From NCBI RefSeq assembly GCF_025200715.1, contig NZ_CP104143.1:2542001-2606000 (forward strand): 64,000 nt of DNA. The letters are read 5' to 3'. The notes beneath the pieces are model-generated. The model was given only the letters and a program-made list of their open reading frames with translations. It ran no database searches and was not told where the DNA came from. Shown piece by piece: positions 34,460 through 44,028 of the stretch. A program made the translations under genes and the position numbers. Positions within the stretch are counted from its first letter, which is position 1; every line of letters starts with the position of its first letter. This DNA comes from Rhizobium sullae. GTDB lineage: Bacteria > Pseudomonadota > Alphaproteobacteria > Rhizobiales > Rhizobiaceae.

Positions 34460-37400
34460 TTATTCCGCCGCGACCCGGATGACATTTTCATCCGACGCTG
34501 GATGGTTGTCGTTGTGCTGCACCAGCGGACGGTTGCCCGTCAGCTTACGGACCAGCACGTAGAAGACCGGCGTCATGAAGATGCCGAAGAAGGTCACGCC
34601 GATCATGCCGGCAAAGACCGCGACACCCATGGCAGCGCGCATTTCCGCACCCGCACCAGTGGAGACCACCAGCGGCACGACACCCATGATGAAGGCCATG
34701 GAGGTCATCAGGATCGGGCGAAGGCGCAGACGGCTTGCCTCGATTGCCGCTTGAACCGGTGTCCGGCCTTCGAACTCCAGTTCGCGGGCGAATTCCACGA
34801 TCAGGATCGCGTTCTTCGCCGATAGACCGACAAGGACCACGAGGCCGATCTGGGTGAAGATGTTGTTATCTCCACCCGTCAGCCAGACACCCGTCAAGGC
34901 GGCCAGCACACCCATCGGCACGATCATGATGATCGCAAGCGGCAAAGTGAGGCTTTCATACTGGGCGGCTAGCACGAGGAAGACCAGGAGCAGCGCCAGC
35001 GGGAAGACCAGTACGCCGGAATTGCCCGCCAGGATCTGCTGGTAGGTCAAATCCGTCCACTCGAAGCTGATGCCCTTCGGCAGCGTCTCGTTGGCGATCT
35101 TTTCGATCGCGGCCTGAGCCTGGCCGGAGGAGAAGCCCGGAGCAGGACCGCCGTTGATATCGGCGGAGAGGAAACCGTTATAACGGTTGGTCCGCTCCGG
35201 CCCGGTCGTCGCGCTGACCTTCAGCAACGCCGACAAGGGGATCATCTGGCCCGATGCCGAACGGACCTTCAACTGGCCGATGTCGTCCGCCTGGGCGCGG
35301 AACTTCGCATCGGCCTGCACGCGGACGCTGTAGGTGCGGCCGAAGGCATTGAAGTCGTTGACATAGAGCGAACCCAGATAGATCTGCAGTGTTTCGAAGA
35401 CGTCAGTCACCGAGACGCCGAGCTGCTCGGCCTTCGCGCGATCGAGGTCAGCAAAGAGCTGCGGAACGTTGATCTGGTAGGCGGAGAAGATGCCGGTCAG
35501 CTCAGGCGTCTGATAAGCCTTGCCGATGATAGCCTTGGTGGCTTCATCGAGCGCCTGGTAGCCGAGGCCGGCGCGGTCTTCGAGCTGCATCTTGAAGCCG
35601 CCCGTCGTACCGAGGCCGTTGACCGGCGGCGGCGGGAACATCGCAATGAAGGCATCCTGGATGACCCCGAACTTCTGGTTCAGGGACATGGCAATCGCAC
35701 CGCCGGAAAGTGCGGGCGACTTACGCTCCTCGAAATCCTTCAGCGTCACGAAGACGATGCCGGCATTCGAAGAGTTCGTGAAGCCGTTGATCGACAGACC
35801 CGGGAAGGCGATTGCGTGGGCAACGCCGGGTTCGGCCATGGCGATATCGCTCATCCGCTTGATAACATCTTCGGTCCGGTCAAGGCTTGCGGCATCCGGC
35901 AGCTGGGCAAAACCGATCAGATACTGTTTGTCCTGTGCCGGCACGAAACCACCCGGAACGGCATTGAAGATGCCGTAGGTCGCACCGGCCAGCGCCAGGT
36001 AGATGACCATGACGATACTCTTGCGCGACAGCAGGCCACCGACACCTTTGCTATAGCCCCTCGAACCGGCACCAAAGGCGCGGTTGAAGCCGCGGAAGAA
36101 CCAGCCGAAGATGAAGTCCATGCCGCGCGTCAGCCAATCACGCTTGGCGTGGTGATCCTGCAGCAAGAGCGCTGCCAGCGCCGGAGACAGCGTCAGTGAG
36201 TTGAGAGCCGAGATAACCGTCGAGATCGCGATCGTCAGCGCGAACTGGCGATAGAACTGACCCGACAGGCCGCTGATGAAGGCAAGCGGCACAAAGACAG
36301 CGACGAGCACGAGCGCGATCGCGATGATCGGACCGGAAACTTCCTTCATGGCCTTGTAGGTCGCAGCCCTCGGACTGAGCCCATTCTCGATGTTGCGCTC
36401 TACGTTTTCGACGACGACGATCGCATCGTCCACCACGATACCGATCGCCAACACCAGGCCGAAGAGGCTGAGTGCGTTGATCGAGAAGCCGAAGACGTAC
36501 ATCACCGCAAAGGTGCCGATGATCGACACCGGAACGGCGATCAGCGGGATGATCGAGGCACGCCATGTCTGCAGGAACAGGATCACGACAAGAACGACGA
36601 GCGCGATGGCTTCAAGCAGCGTATCGACGACCTTCTCGATCGACGAACGAACGAACTTCGTCGTGTCGTAGACGATCTCGTAGCTGACCCCGTCCGGCAT
36701 CGCGGTCTTCAGCTCTTCCATCGTCTTCTGGACCTCGTCCGAGATGGTGATGGCGTTGGAACCCGGAGACTGGAAGACCGGAATGGCAACCGCCGGCTTG
36801 CCGTCGAGGATCGAGCGCAGCGAATAATCGGCAGCGCCGAGCTCGACGCGCGCAACATCGCTAAGCCGGGTGATCTCGCCGTTGGCGCCCGTCTTGACGA
36901 TGATGTTGCCGAACTGCTCCGGCGTCTGCAGGCGGCCTTGCGCGTTCACGTTGAGCTGCAGATCGGTGCCTGGCAGGCTCGGCGAAGCGCCGATCGTACC
37001 GGCAGCGGCTTGGACGTTCTGCTCGCGGATGGCATTGGTGATATCACTGGCGGCGAGATTATGCTCGGCAGCCCTCTGCGGATCGATCCAGACGCGCATC
37101 GAATAGTCGCCCGAACCGAAGACCTGGACCTGGCCCACGCCATCGATGCGCGCCAGGCGGTCCTTAATGTTGAGGACGCCGTAGTTGCGCAGATAGGTTA
37201 TGTCGTAACGGTTGTCCGGCGAGATCAGGTTGACGACCATCATCAGGTCCGGCGAACTCTTGACCGTCGTGATGCCGATGCTCTTCACCTCTTCCGGCAG
37301 GCGGGGTTCGGCCTGCGAGACGCGGTTCTGCACGAGCTGCTGCGCTTTATCCGGGTCGGTGCCGAGCTTGAAGGTCACCGTCAGCGTCATGACGCCGTCG

Positions 37401-37657
37401 GAGGTTGCCTGGCTGGACATGTAGAGCATGTCCTCGACGCCATTGATCTGCTCTTCGAGAGGTGTGGCAACCGTCTGTGCGATAACTTCCGGGTTGGCGC
37501 CTGGATACGTGGCACGCACGACGATCGACGGCGGCACGACCTCCGGATATTCGGAAATCGGCAGTGCCCTCAAGCCGATCAGACCGGCGACGAGGATGAG
37601 GACCGAAAGCACGCCGGCAAACACCGGGCGGTCCACAAAAAATCTGGAGATGTTCAT
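34460..37657 (-). CDS. RND efflux pump inner-membrane permease (AcrB/MexB type)
   Basis: 1065-residue HAE-1 pump, a proton-driven trimer that exports drugs and lipophilic compounds. Twelve membrane segments: TM1 at the very N-terminus (FVDRPVFAGVLSVLILVAG), the cluster with the proton-relay pair DD in LAIGIVVDDAIVVVENVERN, and the Lys in SAKNAILIVEFARE. Two large periplasmic loops lie between. The gene follows its adaptor (37891-39078) after a 233-base repeat. No outer-membrane channel gene is present. Confidence 0.93.
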   Translation of the reverse strand: MNISRFFVDRPVFAGVLSVLILVAGLIGLRALPISEYPEVVPPSIVVRATYPGANPEVIAQTVATPLEEQINGVEDMLYMSSQATSDGVMTLTVTFKLGTDPDKAQQLVQNRVSQAEPRLPEEVKSIGITTVKSSPDLMMVVNLISPDNRYDITYLRNYGVLNIKDRLARIDGVGQVQVFGSGDYSMRVWIDPQRAAEHNLAASDITNAIREQNVQAAAGTIGASPSLPGTDLQLNVNAQGRLQTPEQFGNIIVKTGANGEITRLSDVARVELGAADYSLRSILDGKPAVAIPVFQSPGSNAITISDEVQKTMEELKTAMPDGVSYEIVYDTTKFVRSSIEKVVDTLLEAIALVVLVVILFLQTWRASIIPLIAVPVSIIGTFAVMYVFGFSINALSLFGLVLAIGIVVDDAIVVVENVERNIENGLSPRAATYKAMKEVSGPIIAIALVLVAVFVPLAFISGLSGQFYRQFALTIAISTVISALNSLTLSPALAALLLQDHHAKRDWLTRGMDFIFGWFFRGFNRAFGAGSRGYSKGVGGLLSRKSIVMVIYLALAGATYGIFNAVPGGFVPAQDKQYLIGFAQLPDAASLDRTEDVIKRMSDIAMAEPGVAHAIAFPGLSINGFTNSSNAGIVFVTLKDFEERKSPALSGGAIAMSLNQKFGVIQDAFIAMFPPPPVNGLGTTGGFKMQLEDRAGLGYQALDEATKAIIGKAYQTPELTGIFSAYQINVPQLFADLDRAKAEQLGVSVTDVFETLQIYLGSLYVNDFNAFGRTYSVRVQADAKFRAQADDIGQLKVRSASGQMIPLSALLKVSATTGPERTNRYNGFLSADINGGPAPGFSSGQAQAAIEKIANETLPKGISFEWTDLTYQQILAGNSGVLVFPLALLLVFLVLAAQYESLTLPLAIIMIVPMGVLAALTGVWLTGGDNNIFTQIGLVVLVGLSAKNAILIVEFARELEFEGRTPVQAAIEASRLRLRPILMTSMAFIMGVVPLVVSTGAGAEMRAAMGVAVFAGMIGVTFFGIFMTPVFYVLVRKLTGNRPLVQHNDNHPASDENVIRVAAE

Positions 37658-37740
37658 TTCAAAGCCCTCTCCGGGATGAACTTGGATGCAAAGTCCCTGT
37701 CCGGCGGTTGGGAGACCGCCGGCGGGTCATTTAGTTGGCT

Positions 37741-37883
37741 CATTCTCGCTTCTCCCCACCTGGGGAGAAGATGCCTGTCAGGGCAGCGAACGACCGAGCG
37801 ATAAGCGGCGGGCGCGTTTGCCGCGACTGCTCCCTCATCCGACCCTTCAGGCTACCTTCTCCCCGCTGGAGAGAAGGGAATAG
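37741..37883. repeat. RIME-type palindromic repeat inside the efflux operon
   Basis: Two hairpins about 100 bases apart: CTTCTCCCC (37749-37757) / GGGGAGAAG (37762-37770), and CCTTCTC (37855-37861) / GAGAAGG (37871-37877). The spacer has the CTCATCCGACCCTTCAGGC vocabulary. This is the architecture of Rhizobium-specific intergenic mosaic elements. It lies between adaptor and permease genes, where its hairpins may affect stability or expression of the joint mRNA. Confidence 0.75.
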
Positions 37884-37890
37884 CCGACGC

Positions 37891-39078
37891 CTACTTGGCC
37901 GCCACCTTCTCTTCCATCTGCGGCTCGACGATCGCGCCCGGACGGATGCGCTGCAAGCCATTGACGACGATCGTGTCGCCCGGGTTCAGCCCGCTTTCGA
38001 CGACGCGAAGGCCGTCGCTTACGTTGCCGAGCTGAACCGGCCGGTAGCTGACCTTGTTCTCGCCGTCGACGACGAAGACGAACTTCTTGTCCTGATCGGT
38101 ACCGATCGCGCGTTCGCTGACGAGAACCCTGTTTTCGGCTTTCGGCTGCCCCATGCGGACGCGCACGAACTGGCCGGGAAGTAGCTTGCCGCCCGGATTG
38201 TCGAACACCGCACGTACTCCGATCGTGCCGCTTGCGGCATCGACCTGGTTGTCAACCAATTGGAGCTTGCCCTTGATCGGCGTGCCCTCATCGGCGAGCG
38301 TGCCGACTTCAACCGGGATCTGTTCGAGCGGACGGACTGCACCGTCGCCAGCCGGAAGCTGCGACAGCGCCTTCGTCACCATCTCCTCGCTGGCGTTGAA
38401 GCTCGCATAGATCGGATCGACCGAGACGAGCGTCGTCAGTGCTGGTGAAGCCGAGCCTGCGGCGACAAGGTTGCCGGCGGTGATTTCCAGCTTGCCGACG
38501 CGGCCGGAAACTGGAGCCCGGACCTCGGTATAGCTGAGATCGAGCTGAGCCGATCGCAGCGCCGCCTGCGCGGTACGAAGCCCTGCCTGCGCCTCGGTAT
38601 AGGCGCTCTGGCGCTGGTCCATATCGCTCTGCGAGATCGTGCGGCTGTCCGAAAGCCGGCGTCCGCGCTCAAGCTCGATCTGCGCCAGGCTGACCTTGGC
38701 CTCGGCGGAAGCCGCCTGCCCTTCGGCCTGCGAAACCGCGGCCTGATAGGGGGCCGGATCGATCGTGAAGAGCAAATCGCCGGCCTTCACCAGCGCACCT
38801 TCGCGGAAGTGAGCCGACTGGATGGCGCCCGCGACGCGAGAACGCACCTGAACCCGGTCGACCGCTTCCAAACGGCCAGAGAATTCTTCCCAAGCAGTCA
38901 CATTACGGGCAGCAACGACAGAAACCGTCACCGGTACGGCGGGAGCCTGTGCAGGAGCGGAAGCAGCCGTGGCAGCAGTGCTCATCGGCAATTCAAAAAA
39001 GACGGCGGCTGCTGAAACAGACGCAACAAGCCCTATGCCAGCGCCCACCAGGGCCCAGCGCTTCTTTCTGGACGTCAT
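37891..39078 (-). CDS. RND efflux periplasmic adaptor (membrane fusion protein)
   Basis: 395 residues. One N-terminal signal/anchor segment (about 7-25), then barrel-sandwich halves with VQVRSRVAGAIQSAHFREGA and LVKAGDLLFTIDPAPYQAAV, a helical hairpin (about 100-165), and the matching APVSGRVGKLEITAGNLVAAG. It links the permease to an outer-membrane channel. It lies between the hydrolase-like gene (48 bases upstream) and the permease, all on the minus strand. Confidence 0.92.
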   Translation of the reverse strand: MTSRKKRWALVGAGIGLVASVSAAAVFFELPMSTAATAASAPAQAPAVPVTVSVVAARNVTAWEEFSGRLEAVDRVQVRSRVAGAIQSAHFREGALVKAGDLLFTIDPAPYQAAVSQAEGQAASAEAKVSLAQIELERGRRLSDSRTISQSDMDQRQSAYTEAQAGLRTAQAALRSAQLDLSYTEVRAPVSGRVGKLEITAGNLVAAGSASPALTTLVSVDPIYASFNASEEMVTKALSQLPAGDGAVRPLEQIPVEVGTLADEGTPIKGKLQLVDNQVDAASGTIGVRAVFDNPGGKLLPGQFVRVRMGQPKAENRVLVSERAIGTDQDKKFVFVVDGENKVSYRPVQLGNVSDGLRVVESGLNPGDTIVVNGLQRIRPGAIVEPQMEEKVAAK

Positions 39079-39126
39079 TGGTACTCTCCTTGCGGCCTTT
39101 TGTGGCCGGCGATAATCAGTTCGTTT

Positions 39127-39939
39127 TCAATGCAATTGGTGTTGAACGCTTAACTCCTGGACGAAACTTCCGAACTCGCGGCTGATGTTTTCCTGCCAGT
39201 TCGAGGTGCCGACCGTTTTCCCGCCGTAGATAGATGGCCAGCCTGTCCCGGCGGGGAGGATATGCTGGCGGACCCCGACGCCTGCCTCTTTGAGGCGGGC
39301 GGCATAACCGACGGTCTCGTCGCGCAGAGGATCGTCTTCCGCGGTGAAAATCAGCGCCGGCGCAACCCCGGAAATGCGCGAACAGAGGCAGGGTGCCGCA
39401 TAGGGGTGGCAGCCGCCACCGCTGAGATAGTGGCTCCACCCTTCCGTCCAGCTCTGGCGCATGCCGATGCCGTCCGCCTTGCGGATGGAGGACGTACCCA
39501 TGAACGGATCTAGGAGCGGCGAAAGCAGGATCTGGCCGTCGAGCGCGTTGGCATAATGATCGCGTGCCTTCAGCGCTACACCCGCGGCAATATTACCGCC
39601 AGCCTCTTCGCCGGCGATCAGAAGCAGTGAATTGCGATCGCCAATGCCGGATGCGCGCTTGTTGGCAAGATAGGAAAAAAGGGAGTAACCGACTTCGAGC
39701 GGTTTCGGAAAGACGTTGCCGAGCGGCGCATTATAGTCAGGGACCGCAACGATCGCACCGGCTTTCGCCATGCTCTCAGCAACCGCACTTTCCTTGATGC
39801 CTGACTGCAGGAAGGCGCCGCCGTGAAAGAACAGAACGATCGGCGCCCCCTTGCCGAATTCGGCGCCCTGATAGACGCGCGCGGAAACGGGGCCGATAGC
39901 CACCTTCTCCAGCACCATGTCTTTCACCTGCACCGTCAT
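39127..39939 (-). CDS. Hormone-sensitive-lipase-fold protein lacking the catalytic serine
   Basis: 270 residues. The HSL-family oxyanion motif is intact (VLFFHGGAFLQSG), and the Asp is present in DDPLRDETVGYAARL. But the nucleophile elbow, normally GDSAGGN, reads AGEEAGGN (Glu-Glu for Asp-Ser; confirmed in the bases GGCGAAGAGGCTGGC), and the C-terminal segment has LPAGTGWPSIYG where the catalytic His would be. It is therefore unlikely to be an esterase and may bind a ligand instead. It is the first gene of the operon with the RND adaptor and permease; a LysR gene is divergent. Confidence 0.8.
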   Translation of the reverse strand: MTVQVKDMVLEKVAIGPVSARVYQGAEFGKGAPIVLFFHGGAFLQSGIKESAVAESMAKAGAIVAVPDYNAPLGNVFPKPLEVGYSLFSYLANKRASGIGDRNSLLLIAGEEAGGNIAAGVALKARDHYANALDGQILLSPLLDPFMGTSSIRKADGIGMRQSWTEGWSHYLSGGGCHPYAAPCLCSRISGVAPALIFTAEDDPLRDETVGYAARLKEAGVGVRQHILPAGTGWPSIYGGKTVGTSNWQENISREFGSFVQELSVQHQLH

Positions 39940-40104
39940 CGGTCGGGCTTTCGCTTAATGGGATGTAACGCACGGCAAGCAGCCATGGCTTGCCAATCTT
40001 GCAAAAAAGATATTGTTATTCACATCGCGGAATAAGAAGCTGTATTATGATTACACTGTTCCGAATTTCGAATAATATCGCAGTGCAAACTGTGGAGATT
40101 TCCG
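39940..40104. promoter_or_regulatory. Divergent promoter region with LysR-type palindrome
   Basis: 165 bases between the hydrolase-like gene and the LysR gene. TATTAT (40043-40048) and ATAATA (40072-40077) form an inverted repeat with about 23 bases between; TTCCGAATTTCGAA lies inside. This is the place and type of site a divergently encoded LysR regulator would bind. Confidence 0.4.
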
Positions 40105-41016
40105 ATGGACCAGCTCTCGGCAATGCGCGCCTTCATACGCGTCGTTGAGACGGGCAACTTTACACGGGCGGCTGACACGCTCGCAATGCCCAAAGCAACA
40201 ATCACCAATCTCATCCAGGGACTGGAAGCGCATCTGCGCACCAAGCTGCTCAACCGCACGACGCGGCGCGTCATGGTCACGACCGACGGCGCGCTTTACT
40301 ACGAACGCGCCTCCCAGATTGTTTCGGAACTGGAAGAGCTCGACGGCAGCCTTTCCAATTCCCAGAGTCTTCCAACCGGCCGCTTACGCGTTGAAATGTC
40401 AGGCGCTTTTGCCGACACCATTATCGTGCCGGCGCTCTGCGACTTTTATCTGAAATACCCGGATATCCGCATCGATCTCGGCGTCAGCGACCGCACCGTG
40501 GACTACCTTGCGGAGAATGTCGATTGCGCCCTTCGCGCCGGCACGCTCGCCGATCAGTCGTTGATCGCAAGGCGGGTGTCGGAAATCGAAATGGTCACCT
40601 GCGCATCGCCCCGCTACATCGAGAAATTCGGCATGCCCTCACGCCCGGAAGAACTCGAAAGTAGCCATTACGGCATTAACTATTTCCGCGCGCAGACCGG
40701 CCGCATGATGCCGTTCGTGTTCAAGAACGGCAATGAAGAGATAGAGGTGAACCCGAGATACATCGTCTCGGTGAATGACGGCAGAACGTTCATGAGTGCG
40801 CTCACCAACGGCCTCGGCGTTGGCCAAATGCTCCGTTTCATGACGCGCGAAGCAATCGCAAAGGGAGAACTCGTTCAAGTTCTGCCGGAATGGAAGCGCG
40901 ATCCGCTGCCGCTCTACGTCGTCTATCCGCCGAACCGGCACCTGAGCAACAAGGTGCGCGTTTTCGTGGACTGGATGGTAAAGCTGCTCGCCGACGCGAA
41001 GCTCAACGACGCTTGA
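40105..41016 (+). CDS. LysR-family transcriptional regulator (efflux operon side)
   Basis: 303 residues. The N-terminal winged helix is AMRAFIRVVETGNFTRAADT then MPKATITNLIQGLEAHL; the rest is the periplasmic-binding-protein-like effector domain (about 90-300). It is divergent from the hydrolase-like/RND operon across a palindromic gap, so that operon is its likely target. The effector is unknown. A clear stop precedes a 237-base gap with no recognised feature. Confidence 0.88.
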   Translation: MDQLSAMRAFIRVVETGNFTRAADTLAMPKATITNLIQGLEAHLRTKLLNRTTRRVMVTTDGALYYERASQIVSELEELDGSLSNSQSLPTGRLRVEMSGAFADTIIVPALCDFYLKYPDIRIDLGVSDRTVDYLAENVDCALRAGTLADQSLIARRVSEIEMVTCASPRYIEKFGMPSRPEELESSHYGINYFRAQTGRMMPFVFKNGNEEIEVNPRYIVSVNDGRTFMSALTNGLGVGQMLRFMTREAIAKGELVQVLPEWKRDPLPLYVVYPPNRHLSNKVRVFVDWMVKLLADAKLNDA

Positions 41017-41253
41017 AAACGGAAGCGGCCCGGAAGGCAGGGAAACCTTCGACGGGCCGCGATCGGATAAACTTCGAATTTCGAGCCCGCCGCGTCACCA
41101 GGGAAAATGGCCCGGCAGGCTTTTGGAGGTTGGCGTCCCGGATGGGGATTTCCGTTCGCTCCTTGCCCAACAAATATAATTGCATCCGGTCGGATTGTAA
41201 GACCGTAACTTCGAGCATCACCGTTCAGAAAAACGGAACAATGCCGCAGAACG

Positions 41254-42156
41254 TCAACCCCTAACGTGAGTCTTGAGCAAGTCTTCGAGGCCGATGCGGC
41301 GATACATCTCGGCGCGAACCCGGTCGGCAACGCCGTTTACGATCTCCGCGCCATCTTGCGACGGGTCGATATGCATGCGGAACGGGCGGCTCCCGAAGGG
41401 CATGGCGACGACTTCGGCAATGGCGGCGGCAACCGAGCCCGCATCGGCATCGGCTGGCTCCGGTGCGGCAAGACCGTTCAACGCCTGCTCCGGAACGCCC
41501 TTATAGGGGCCTTCGCTGTATTCGGTGGCCACCGCTGTATCGGCGGGCGAGCCGGAATGGGCGAAGTGGTTGGTGCCTTTGGTGAAGGCGCCGGGAACGA
41601 TGATCGAGGTCTCGATGCCCCAGCGGCTGAGTTCGGCAGCGTAGGAGACGGCAAGCGAGTCCATCGCGGCCTTTGCGGCGAAGTACAGAGAAAGGTACGG
41701 AGGCGTGCCGCCGCGGGCGCTCGATGACGACACCCAGACGACCAGCCCTTTGCCCTGCCTACGCAGATAAGGCAGCGCTGCCCGGTTCACGCGCTGCGTC
41801 GAAAGCACGTTGATGTCGAAGAGCTCGGCGAACTGTTCCGGCGTGAACGCCTCTGCCGGACCAAAGGACATGTGGCCGGCATTGTGTACGACGGCATCGA
41901 GGCGGCCGGCCTCGGCGATGATCCTGGCGATACCGGCTTCGACCGAAGTACCGGAGGCGACATCGAGTTCGACGGAGCGCAAATCCGCGCCGTGCTCTTT
42001 GGCGAAAGCGGCTGCATCGGCGACCGCTTTGGCATTGCGGCCTTCGGTGGCGCGCATGCCGGCGTAGACGATGTGGCCTTCCCTAGCAAGGGCGCGGGCA
42101 GTGAGAGCGCCGAAGCCGCTCGATGCACCGGTGATGATGATAACTTGCTTGCTCAT
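41254..42156 (-). CDS. Short-chain dehydrogenase/reductase
   Basis: 300-residue SDR enzyme: cofactor loop ITGASSGFGALTARALA at the N-terminus, VHNAGHM, and the catalytic YFAAKAAMDSLAVSYAAEL (YxxxK). It is longer than a classic SDR because of a C-terminal extension. The basic Arg at AGMRATEGRNAK hints at NADP(H). It follows the other SDR gene (42212-42952) by 55 bases on the same strand; the two may be one operon. Confidence 0.88.
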   Translation of the reverse strand: MSKQVIIITGASSGFGALTARALAREGHIVYAGMRATEGRNAKAVADAAAFAKEHGADLRSVELDVASGTSVEAGIARIIAEAGRLDAVVHNAGHMSFGPAEAFTPEQFAELFDINVLSTQRVNRAALPYLRRQGKGLVVWVSSSSARGGTPPYLSLYFAAKAAMDSLAVSYAAELSRWGIETSIIVPGAFTKGTNHFAHSGSPADTAVATEYSEGPYKGVPEQALNGLAAPEPADADAGSVAAAIAEVVAMPFGSRPFRMHIDPSQDGAEIVNGVADRVRAEMYRRIGLEDLLKTHVRG

Positions 42157-42211
42157 TGTCCCATTCCTTCTTTCACGAGGTGAATTGAGATGGTTGGCTG
42201 GATGTTGCGCA

Positions 42212-42952
42212 TCAGACCATGCCGCCGTTGGCGCGCAGGACTTGGCCGTTGATCCAGGAGCCGTCCGGACCGGCGAGGAACGAGACGGAGGCAGCGATAT
42301 CTTCGGGCGTGCCTAGGCGCTCGAGCGGGTTCATCTTCGACATGCGGCCGACGAGTTCGTCGGATTTGCCGTTGAGGAAGAGATCGGTGGCCGTCGGGCC
42401 GGGAGCGACCGCATTCACAGTGATGTTCCGGCCGCGCATTTCCCTCGACATGATCGCCGTCAGCATTTCGACGGCGGCCTTGGTGGCGGCGTAGACGCTG
42501 TAGGTCTCAAGCTTGACGCCGACGACGCTGGTCGAGAAGTTGATGATCCGGCCGCCGTTGCGCAGGCGCTTGCCGGCCTCGCGGAGCGTGTTGAAGGTGC
42601 CCTTGAGGTTGACGCTGACCTGGCGGTCGAAATTGGCATCATCGGCGTCGGCGATCGAAGACAGCATCATGATGCCGGCATTGTTGACGAGAACGTCGAT
42701 GCCACCGAAGGCCGCTTCGGCCGCATCGAACATCCGCCGCACGGCCTCTGAGTCGCTGACGTCGGCCTTCGCCGTCAGCGCCTTGCCGCCGGCCTGCTCG
42801 ATCTTCTGCACCAGTTCTTCGGCGGGAGCCGCGTTGCCGGAATAGTTGATGACGACGGTAAAGCCGTCCTTGGCGAGACGTTCCGCGACAGCGGCGCCTA
42901 TGCCGCGGGAAGCGCCGGTTACAAGGGCGATCTTGTTGTTATTGCTGGTCAT
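42212..42952 (-). CDS. Short-chain dehydrogenase/reductase, FabG-like
   Basis: 246 residues. Classic SDR features: VTGASRGIGAAVAERLAKD, VNNAGIMML, the YAATKAAVEMLTAIMSREM catalytic run, and C-terminal NGQVLRANGGM. Start 42952 has AAGGAG ten bases upstream. Divergent from LysR 43075; likely regulated by it. Many substrates are possible. Confidence 0.9.
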   Translation of the reverse strand: MTSNNNKIALVTGASRGIGAAVAERLAKDGFTVVINYSGNAAPAEELVQKIEQAGGKALTAKADVSDSEAVRRMFDAAEAAFGGIDVLVNNAGIMMLSSIADADDANFDRQVSVNLKGTFNTLREAGKRLRNGGRIINFSTSVVGVKLETYSVYAATKAAVEMLTAIMSREMRGRNITVNAVAPGPTATDLFLNGKSDELVGRMSKMNPLERLGTPEDIAASVSFLAGPDGSWINGQVLRANGGMV

Positions 42953-43019
42953 TTTCTTTCTCCTTCGTTCAATTGCGCCGTAGCGCATTTCGATGAGGAG
43001 AAGATGCCGCTTTTCAATC

Positions 43020-43058
43020 TGCGGATAATGACGCATTCTTCGGCATCACTATCCGGAA
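43020..43058. promoter_or_regulatory. Candidate operator between SDR and LysR genes
   Basis: GGATAATG (43023-43030) and CACTATCC (43047-43054) form an inverted repeat matching in seven of eight positions, with a 16-base centre, between two divergent genes. It is a plausible site for the LysR protein encoded at 43075. Confidence 0.35.
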
Positions 43059-43074
43059 GATACGAACAAATAGA

Positions 43075-43977
43075 ATGGACAGATTCGATGCTATGCGGGT
43101 CTTCTCCCGCGTCGTGGAACGCCGCAGCTTTACGCTCGCAGCCGAGGACACCGGGCTGCCGCGCTCGACGGTGACTGATGCCGTCAAGCAGCTCGAAGCC
43201 CGACTTGGCGTCCGCCTGCTGCAACGCACCACCCGCCATGTCAGCCCGACGCTCGACGGCGAAGCCTACTATCAGCGCTGCCTTTCGATTCTGGCCGACA
43301 TCGAGGACGCCGAGGGGGCCTTTGCCGGTGTCAAGCCGAAGGGCATGTTGCGAGTCGATGTGCACGGCACGCTTGCCCGGCATTTCGTGCTGCCGAGCCT
43401 GCCGTCCTTCCTGGAAATGTATCCGGATATTGAATTTTACATGAGCGAGGGCGACCGGTTGGTCGATCTCGTGCGCGAAGGCATCGATTGCGTGTTGCGC
43501 GTCGGCGTGCCGCAGGACAGCGATATGATCGCCCGCCGCGTGGCGATGCTGGAGGAGATTACCCTCGCCTCACCCGCCTACATCGAGCGCCATGGCATGC
43601 CGGAACATCCAGACAGCCTCGATGGCCACCGTATGGTCGGTTTCCGGTCCAGCGCGACGGGCGGGCTGCTGCCGCTGGAATTCATCATCGACGGTCAGGT
43701 CCGCAATGTCATGATCCCGGCCACTGTCTCCGTCAATGCAGCCGAGAGCCTTCATGCGGCGGCGCGCTGCGGGCTAGGCATCATCCAGGTGCCGCGCTAT
43801 CACGCCGGACGCTACATCGCCTCCGGCGAGCTGATAGAGATACTGAAGGGTTTCCCGCTGACGGAAACACCAGTCTCGCTCCTCTACCCGCGCAACCGCC
43901 AGCTTTCGCCCCGGGTCCGTGTCTTCATCGACTGGCTGGTGAATATCTTTGCGCAGCAGCGAACAAATTTCGGGTAG
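43075..43977 (+). CDS. LysR-family transcriptional regulator (SDR side)
   Basis: 300 residues: helix-turn-helix AMRVFSRVVERRSFTLAAED with PRSTVTDAVKQLEARLGVR, then a substrate-binding domain. Divergent from the SDR pair across a 122-base gap with a palindrome, so it probably controls those genes. Similar in length and overall form to the LysR encoded at 40105, and the two may be paralogues. Confidence 0.88.
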   Translation: MDRFDAMRVFSRVVERRSFTLAAEDTGLPRSTVTDAVKQLEARLGVRLLQRTTRHVSPTLDGEAYYQRCLSILADIEDAEGAFAGVKPKGMLRVDVHGTLARHFVLPSLPSFLEMYPDIEFYMSEGDRLVDLVREGIDCVLRVGVPQDSDMIARRVAMLEEITLASPAYIERHGMPEHPDSLDGHRMVGFRSSATGGLLPLEFIIDGQVRNVMIPATVSVNAAESLHAAARCGLGIIQVPRYHAGRYIASGELIEILKGFPLTETPVSLLYPRNRQLSPRVRVFIDWLVNIFAQQRTNFG

Positions 43978-44028
43978 CGGTGCCCGGCACGCGATGATAT
44001 CCGCCGGAATCAAGCGACGGGAACTTGA

